A stretch of DNA of 55,297 nt from the NCBI GenBank assembly GCA_025465465.1, contig JAODND010000043.1, positions 1-55,297 on the forward strand, in the 5' to 3' direction. Of this stretch, positions 50,504 through 55,297 are shown one piece after another. The notes below the pieces were generated by a model. It was given only the letters and a program-made list of their open reading frames with translations. It had not been told where the DNA came from and did no database searches. Position 1 is the first letter of the stretch; the number at the start of each line of letters is the position of its first letter. This DNA comes from Frankiales bacterium. GTDB taxonomy: Bacteria; Actinomycetota; Actinomycetes; Mycobacteriales; SCTD01. The position numbers and the translations under genes were made by a program.

Positions 50504-51358
50504 GTGACCGAGGCACCCGTCTCGATGGTGGAGCGCATGACGCTGGTCATGGACGCCTTCGACGCGTCGACGCCGCGCCTCACCCTGGCCGAGCTCACCG
50601 AGCGGACCGGCCTCCCCCGCAGCACGACGCACCGCATCCTCGAGCAACTCGTGGAGCTGCGCTGGCTCGAGCACAGCGGCCAGAGCTATGGCCTCGGGAT
50701 GCGCACGCTCGAGGTCGGTGGCCTCGCCGTCGCCCACCACGAGCTGCGGATCATCACCAGCCCGCTGCTGGCCGAGCTGCATGAGCGCACAGGTGCTGTG
50801 GCCTCGCTCGCCGTCCTCGACAAGCGTGACGTGGTCTTCGTCGAGCGGCACGGCGGTGGCCTCAGCACCGATCCGGTGACGCGCGTCGGCGCCCGCGTCC
50901 CGGCGCACGCGACCGCGGCGGGCAAGGCGATGCTCGCCTGGCACGACGACACCCAGCTGCGGGCGAGCTGGCCGCACCGGCTGAACGCCCGCACGCCGCG
51001 CACCCTCACGACCCTCGACCTGCTGAGGCAGGACCTCGCCCTCACGCGCAGCCGCAACGGGGTGGCGTACGACCGCGAGGAACTGGCGCAGGGAACCGTC
51101 TCGCTCGCCGTCGCCGTCCGTGGCATCGGCCGGGCGACGGCGGCGCTGCAGCTCTCCGGTCAGGTGCGCACGGTCAGTCTGGAACGGCTCTCGCCGTACG
51201 TGCTCGATGCCGCGCGCAAGGCCTCTCGGGCGCTGTTCCCTGAGCCGGGTCAGCGCCGCCGGTCGCGGACTGTCGACCGCACCCCGCGCCCGAGCCCCTG
51301 GCCCGAGGGGGCCTTGGAGCGCCTCGTCCAGGGCATCGGCGGCGACTACTGGCTCTGA
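50504..51358 (+). CDS. IclR family transcriptional regulator
   Basis: 284 residues. N-terminal winged helix (LTLAELTERTGLPRSTTHRILEQLVELRWL) and C-terminal effector domain with GARVPAHATAAGKAMLAW. IclR proteins sense small aromatic or keto acids as dimers. Divergent from the KstD-like operon across KstR2 box D and tail-to-tail with the hsa operon (gap 2 bases), so it is placed between the two halves of steroid degradation. Its target is not known; hsa regulation is an inference. Confidence 0.85.
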   Translation: MTEAPVSMVERMTLVMDAFDASTPRLTLAELTERTGLPRSTTHRILEQLVELRWLEHSGQSYGLGMRTLEVGGLAVAHHELRIITSPLLAELHERTGAVASLAVLDKRDVVFVERHGGGLSTDPVTRVGARVPAHATAAGKAMLAWHDDTQLRASWPHRLNARTPRTLTTLDLLRQDLALTRSRNGVAYDREELAQGTVSLAVAVRGIGRATAALQLSGQVRTVSLERLSPYVLDAARKASRALFPEPGQRRRSRTVDRTPRPSPWPEGALERLVQGIGGDYWL

Positions 51359-51360
51359 GC

Positions 51361-52200
51361 TCACTCCACGAAGTGCTCGCGGCAGGCGCGCTCGAAGGCG
51401 GCCTTCCGCTCGACCTGCACCCAGTGCCCGCAGCGGCTGTAGATGCGCAGGTCGCACTTCGGCATCCGGCGGGCGGGCAGCAGCGCGCCCTCGACCGGGG
51501 CGACCCGGTCGTCGCGGCCCCAGCACATGAGCACCGGCTGCCGGATGCGGTGCACCTCGGCCCACAGCGGGATGTCGCCGGTCATGGCTGGGTTGTAGAA
51601 CGTCGCGTACGCGTCCTGCAGGTTCTTCACCGCACCCGGTGCGGTGGCTGCCGCCAGCCGTGACTCGATGAGCTCGTCGGTGAGGACCCGCTGGTCGAAG
51701 ACCATCGTCTTCAGCCAGGCGACGAGGCGCTCGCGCGTCGGGTCCATGTTGAAGTCCATCAGCCGGAGGATCCCCTCGGACGGCGACGGCCCGAGGATGG
51801 GCACGCCCGTGCCTCCGGGACCGTTGAGCAGCATCTTGGAGATGCGCTCCGGGTGGTCGAGCGTCAGTCGGGTGGCGACGTCGGCGCCCATGGAGTTGCC
51901 GACGATGCCGACCTGCTCGAGGCCGAGTGCGTCGAGGAGCCCGACGACGGAGTCCTTGCTGATCTCGAGGTAGTTGCGCTCGTAGGTCTCGGGCCGGGCG
52001 GACGCCCCGAACCCGACCTGGTCGACGATGATCGCGCGGATGCCGTGCAGCTCAGCGAGGTTGTTCCCGAAGTTGGCCCAGCCGGTGACGCCGGGTCCGC
52101 TGCCGTGCAGGAAGACGACGGGTGCGCCGTCACCGACGTCGTGGTAGGCGACATCAAGGCCGTTGACCTCGACGACCTTGCGGGTGCCCTCAGGCGTCAC
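51361..52200 (-). CDS. hsaD: 4,9-DSHA hydrolase HsaD
   Basis: 279 residues of alpha/beta hydrolase, meta-cleavage-product type. Oxyanion region HGSGPG, nucleophile Ser103 in GNSMGA, acid Asp230 or Asp231 (GRDDRV) and His259 (CGHWVQVE). It cuts the C-C bond of the ring-A meta-cleavage product into HIP-type acid and 2-hydroxyhexadienoate. GTG 52200 overlaps hsaF by 4 bases. Converges with the IclR gene. Confidence 0.87.
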   Translation of the reverse strand: MTPEGTRKVVEVNGLDVAYHDVGDGAPVVFLHGSGPGVTGWANFGNNLAELHGIRAIIVDQVGFGASARPETYERNYLEISKDSVVGLLDALGLEQVGIVGNSMGADVATRLTLDHPERISKMLLNGPGGTGVPILGPSPSEGILRLMDFNMDPTRERLVAWLKTMVFDQRVLTDELIESRLAAATAPGAVKNLQDAYATFYNPAMTGDIPLWAEVHRIRQPVLMCWGRDDRVAPVEGALLPARRMPKCDLRIYSRCGHWVQVERKAAFERACREHFVE

Positions 52201-53246
52201 GAGCGCTCCGCCACGATCTCGAGAGCGATGTCGATGAGCTGGTCCTCCTGACCGCCGACCAGCTTGCGCTCCCCGGCACGGATCAGCAGCTCGGCGCCGC
52301 TCACGTCGTATCGCTTGGAGAGGCGGTCGGCGTGCTTGAGGAAGCTCGAGTAGACGCCGGCGTAGCCCATCGTGAGCGAGAGCCGGTCGAGCAGGCACTC
52401 GTCGTCCATCACGGGACGCACGACGTCCTCCGCGGCATCGATGATCTTGCGTACGTCGATGCCGGTCTTCACCCCGAGCTTCGAGCAGACGGCGACGAAG
52501 CCCTCGACCGGGGTGTTGCCGGCACCGGCACCGAAGCGCCTGGTGGAGCCGTCGATCTGCTGCGCGCCGGCCCGGGCCGCGTAGACGCTGTTGGCGATGC
52601 CCATGCCGAGGTTTTCGTGGCCGTGGAACCCGACCTGCGCCTCGTTGCCGAACTCCGCGACGAGGGCGGCGACCCGGTCGTAGGTCTGCTCCATGATGAG
52701 CGCCCCGGCGGAGTCGACGACATAGACGCACTGGCAGCCGGCGTCGACCATGATGCGGCCCTGCCGGGCGAGCTCCTCGGGCGTCGTCGAGTGGCTCATC
52801 ATGAGGAAGCCGACGGTCTCGAGGCCGAGCTCGCGGGCCAGGCCGAAGTGCTGCCGCGACACATCGGCCTCGGTGCAGTGCGTGGCGATGCGGCAGATCT
52901 GGCCGCCCGCGTCCTGGGCCGCCCGGATGTCGTCCTTGGTGCCCAGCCCTGGGAGCATGAGGAACGCGATCTTCGCCCGCTTCGCCGTCTTGACGGCGGC
53001 CCGGAGCAGGTCGAGCTCCGGCGTGTGGCTGAAGCCGTAGTTGAACGAAGAGCCACCGAGGCCGTCGCCGTGGGTGACCTCGATGACCGGCACGCCCGCG
53101 TCATCGAGCGCCGTGACGATGTCGACGACGTGCTCGAGGGTGAACTGGTGCCGCTTGGCGTGCGATCCGTCGCGCAGCGAGGAGTCGGTGACGCGCAGGT
53201 CCAGCTCGGAGCTGTAGGGCTTGAGGACGGTGGGAGGAACAGCCAT
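52197..53246 (-). CDS. hsaF: 4-hydroxy-2-oxo-acid aldolase HsaF
   Basis: 349 residues, DmpG/HsaF type. [13 protein letters not shown] supplies the catalytic Arg25 and divalent-metal Asp26, [11 protein letters not shown] the metal histidines. The C-terminal communication domain is complete. It cleaves 4-hydroxy-2-oxohexanoate into pyruvate and propanal and channels the aldehyde to HsaG, encoded one base upstream of its start. Confidence 0.93.
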   Translation of the reverse strand: MAVPPTVLKPYSSELDLRVTDSSLRDGSHAKRHQFTLEHVVDIVTALDDAGVPVIEVTHGDGLGGSSFNYGFSHTPELDLLRAAVKTAKRAKIAFLMLPGLGTKDDIRAAQDAGGQICRIATHCTEADVSRQHFGLARELGLETVGFLMMSHSTTPEELARQGRIMVDAGCQCVYVVDSAGALIMEQTYDRVAALVAEFGNEAQVGFHGHENLGMGIANSVYAARAGAQQIDGSTRRFGAGAGNTPVEGFVAVCSKLGVKTGIDVRKIIDAAEDVVRPVMDDECLLDRLSLTMGYAGVYSSFLKHADRLSKRYDVSGAELLIRAGERKLVGGQEDQLIDIALEIVAERS

Positions 53247-53247
53247 G

Positions 53248-54147
53248 TCAGACCCCCAGCCGGACGGCGGCGAGCGCGTCGCCGACGCGGGCGGCGGCGG
53301 CGGTCATGATGTCGAGGTTCCCCGCGTACGGCGGGAAGAAGTCGCCTGCTCCCTCGACCTCGAGGAAGACGGCCACCCGGGCCATCCCCCCCATGACATC
53401 GCTCGGGTCGTCGAACTGCGGCGCCCCGCGCATCCGGTAGCCAGGGACGTACTGCGCGACCTCGTCGACGCGCTTGGTGATGCTGGCCGCGATGGCGTCC
53501 CGGTCGGCGTCCTCGGGGATCGAGCAGAAGACCGTGTTGCGCATGAGCGGAGGCGGGTCGGCAGGGTTGAGGATGATGATGGCCTTGCCGCGCTCGGCGC
53601 CGCCCACGACCTCGATGCCCTTCGACGTCGTGCGCGTGAACTCGTCGATGTTGTCGCGGGTCCCCGGCCCGGCCGACTTCGACGACACGGACGCGACGAT
53701 CTCGGAGTACTTCACGGTGACGACGCTGGTGATGGCGTGCACGATCGGGATCGTCGCCTGGCCCCCGCAGGTGACCAGGTTGATGTCGTCGGCCTCGAGG
53801 TTGGCGTCCATGTTGGCGGCCGGCACGACATAGGGGCCGAGCGCGGCCGGCGTCAGGTCGATCGCCTTGATGCCCGCCTCCCGGTAGCGCGGCGCGTTGG
53901 CGCGGTAGACGTAGGCGCTGGTCGCCTCGAACAGGAAGTCCGGCAGCTCGGGCTGCGCCAGCAGCCAGTCGACGCCCTCGTGCGAGGCCTCGAGGCCGAG
54001 GTCCTTGGCGCGCTTGAGGCCCTCGGAGTCGGGGTCGACGCCGATCATCCAGCGCGGCTCGATGAGCTCCGAGCGCTGCAGCTTGTAGAGCAGGTCGGTG
54101 CCGATGTTGCCGGAGCCGACGATCGCGGCCGTGAGCTTCTTGGGCAT
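53248..54147 (-). CDS. hsaG: Acylating aldehyde dehydrogenase HsaG
   Basis: 299 residues. NAD motif [13 protein letters not shown], catalytic Cys127 in [11 protein letters not shown], and a C-terminal dimerisation domain. It oxidises propanal/acetaldehyde with NAD and CoA to the acyl-CoA, working as a complex with HsaF. The propionyl-CoA it makes would enter the carboxylase encoded at 9.8-15.2 kb. Confidence 0.94.
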   Translation of the reverse strand: MPKKLTAAIVGSGNIGTDLLYKLQRSELIEPRWMIGVDPDSEGLKRAKDLGLEASHEGVDWLLAQPELPDFLFEATSAYVYRANAPRYREAGIKAIDLTPAALGPYVVPAANMDANLEADDINLVTCGGQATIPIVHAITSVVTVKYSEIVASVSSKSAGPGTRDNIDEFTRTTSKGIEVVGGAERGKAIIILNPADPPPLMRNTVFCSIPEDADRDAIAASITKRVDEVAQYVPGYRMRGAPQFDDPSDVMGGMARVAVFLEVEGAGDFFPPYAGNLDIMTAAAARVGDALAAVRLGV

Positions 54148-54155
54148 GAGGATCC

Positions 54156-54944
54156 TTAGGCGAACGTCAGAGAGACAGAACCGAGACCGGAGAACGTGGC
54201 GACGACGTCGTCACCGGGTTTGACGTCGTAGGCGCGCGTGCACGAACCGGGGAGCACGACGTGACCTGCCTCGAGGCGGACCCCGAAGCCGGCCACCTTG
54301 TTGGCGAGCCACGCGACCGCGATGGTGGGGTCGCCGAGCACGGCGTCGGAACGGCCCTCGGCGACGCGCTCGCCGTTGATGTCCAGCGTCGCGTCGATCG
54401 CCGTGACGTCGATGTCCGCGGGCTTGACGCGCTCCTTGCCGAGGACGACCCCGCAGCTCGAGGCGTTGTCGCTGATGGTGTCGAGCAGGCCGATCTTCCA
54501 GTCCGCGATGCGGCTGTCGATGAGCTCGATCGCCGGCGCGACGAAGTCGGTGCAGCGCAGCACGTCCTCGACGGTGCAGCCCTCGCCCGGCAGGTCCTCG
54601 CCGAGGACGAAGCCGACCTCGACCTCGACCCTCGGCAGCAGGAACCGGCCTGTGGGGATCGGGGCGTCCTCGCTGTAGACCATGTCCGAGAGCAAGTGGC
54701 CGTAGTCGGGCTCGTCGACCCCCATCATCTCCTGCATGGCCTTGGACGACAGCCCGACCTTGTGGCCGTAGACGGTGGCGCCGGCAGCGAGCCGCCGGCG
54801 GATGTTGAGCAGCTGGATCTCGTAGGTGTCGGTGATGTCCAGGTGCGGGAACGTCTGCACCAGCGGGGGAACGGAGCGGTGCGTCTCCTCCGCGACGCGC
54901 AGGATCTCGGCGGCCTGCTGCCGCTCCTCGAGGGTCAGAGCCAT
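54156..54944 (-). CDS. hsaE: 2-hydroxypentadienoate/hexadienoate hydratase HsaE
   Basis: 262 residues, FAH/MhpD family. [27 protein letters not shown] (metal-binding Glu), [14 protein letters not shown] and [14 protein letters not shown] match HsaE. It hydrates the dienoate released by HsaD to 4-hydroxy-2-oxo acid for HsaF. Overlaps hsaB by 10 bases. Order hsaE-hsaG-hsaF with hsaD next is the usual catabolic gene block. Confidence 0.93.
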   Translation of the reverse strand: MALTLEERQQAAEILRVAEETHRSVPPLVQTFPHLDITDTYEIQLLNIRRRLAAGATVYGHKVGLSSKAMQEMMGVDEPDYGHLLSDMVYSEDAPIPTGRFLLPRVEVEVGFVLGEDLPGEGCTVEDVLRCTDFVAPAIELIDSRIADWKIGLLDTISDNASSCGVVLGKERVKPADIDVTAIDATLDINGERVAEGRSDAVLGDPTIAVAWLANKVAGFGVRLEAGHVVLPGSCTRAYDVKPGDDVVATFSGLGSVSLTFA

Positions 54945-55297
54945 GAGAGGCCGAACTGGCCCTTGAAGAACATCAGCGGTCCTCCGGAGTCGCGGTGGGT
55001 CACGAGCTCGCGCACGTGGCCGATGACCACGTCGTGATCGCCGGCGGCGTGCACCTGCTCGAGGTCGCAGTGGATGCTGGCGAGGACTCCGTCGAGCGAC
55101 GGGCCCCACGTCGTCGGGTGCCAGTCGAGGCCGGCGAACTTGTCGCCACCGCTGACGGCGAAGGCCTTGCACAGCTCGATCTGGTCCTCGGCCAGGACGT
55201 TGACGCTGAACGAGCCCGAGGCCGCGATGCGCGGCCAGGTGGTCGAGGTGTGCGCCGGGCAGATGAGGATCAGGGGCGGGTCGAGGGACACGCTCGT
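54935..55297 (-). CDS. hsaB: Flavin reductase HsaB, 3' part
   Basis: The frame runs off the right edge; about 120 C-terminal residues are visible, against about 190 for the family. SLDPPLILICPAHTST, FSVNVLAEDQ, KFAGLDWHP and the dividing VVIGHVRELV are typical of DIM6/NTAB flavin reductases that serve HsaA-type monooxygenases. HsaB supplies reduced flavin for the hydroxylation that precedes A-ring cleavage. Specific assignment rests on the hsaE-G-F-D neighbours. Confidence 0.87.
   Translation of the reverse strand, partial: TSVSLDPPLILICPAHTSTTWPRIAASGSFSVNVLAEDQIELCKAFAVSGGDKFAGLDWHPTTWGPSLDGVLASIHCDLEQVHAAGDHDVVIGHVRELVTHRDSGGPLMFFKGQFGLSWL

Noticed and set aside
1..55297. tRNA, rRNA, CRISPR arrays, insertion sequences
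   Set aside because: None of the intergenic gaps shows a cloverleaf with CCA-end features, spaced repeats, transposase motifs or direct-repeat flanks. A covariance-model search would be decisive.

Overview
This 55.3 kb window is high-GC actinobacterial chromosome. The evidence is near-continuous coding, many GTG starts, ATGA/GTGA gene overlaps, TANNNT -10 boxes placed 6-7 nt before the start codon (leaderless transcripts), an actinobacterial acyl-CoA carboxylase epsilon subunit, and a complete-looking block of steroid ring-degradation genes of the Mycobacterium/Rhodococcus/Nocardioides type. A Nocardioidaceae-like host is plausible, but I cannot fix the genus from sequence alone. I saw no insertion sequence, phage gene, tRNA, rRNA or CRISPR array. 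No gene-free stretch exceeds 300 bases; the longest, 13253-13491, holds divergent promoters.

Region 1 (1-24 kb) is mostly core metabolism. It runs: the 3' part of a UDP-sugar dehydrogenase; a CoA-binding protein; a Tat-exported DUF1800/DUF1501 pair; purK-purE; a CX5R phosphatase diverging from a GtrA protein; a class III cyclase; two small membrane proteins; birA; acyl-CoA carboxylase beta and epsilon; an ECF sigma factor with a coupled membrane partner; the biotinylated carboxylase alpha chain; an LpdA-like flavoprotein; a gamma-glutamylcyclotransferase-like protein; an EamA transporter; an SDR; a methyltransferase; and a beta-propeller lipoprotein. The biotin ligase and carboxylase genes would also serve to consume the propionyl-CoA that steroid breakdown releases.

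Region 2 (21-24 kb) is a four-gene, fully overlapping operon on the minus strand: MarR regulator, kshA, a 76-residue four-cysteine protein, kshB. KshAB is the 3-ketosteroid 9alpha-hydroxylase that starts B-ring opening.

Region 3 (24-51 kb) is the C/D-ring (HIP, methylhexahydroindanedione propionate) module. Four near-identical palindromes matching the KstR2 operator AnCAAGnnCTTGnT sit at 26223, 38810, 39489 and 50466. They punctuate nearly all of this module: acyl-CoA dehydrogenase alpha/beta pair (minus) and SDR-fadE30-beta-ipdA-ipdB-ipdC-ipdF-echA20-SnoaL-SDR (plus); fadD3-OYE (minus) and kstR2 (plus); fadE31-beta-crotonase-SnoaL-acyl-CoA synthetase (plus); and KstD-like-SDR-fadA6-membrane protein-DapB-fold protein-membrane protein (minus) with an IclR regulator (plus). 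Genes not obviously under these boxes are an HxlR regulator diverging from an MFS transporter interrupted by an in-frame TAG, and an ArsR/AHSA1 pair with its own palindrome.

Region 4 (51.4 kb to the end, minus strand) carries hsaB (partial)-hsaE-hsaG-hsaF-hsaD, the downstream A/B-ring enzymes: C-C hydrolase, hydratase, aldolase and acylating aldehyde dehydrogenase. Their promoter lies beyond the window.

Together the genes cover ksteroid 9alpha-hydroxylation, A-ring cleavage product processing to pyruvate and propionyl-CoA, CoA activation of HIP, its beta-oxidation through three two-subunit acyl-CoA dehydrogenases, D-ring hydrolysis (EchA20) and C-ring opening (IpdAB). The least explained parts are the four-cysteine protein between kshA and kshB, two SnoaL-fold proteins, a crotonase without the usual glutamates, and the DapB-fold/membrane genes behind fadA6.
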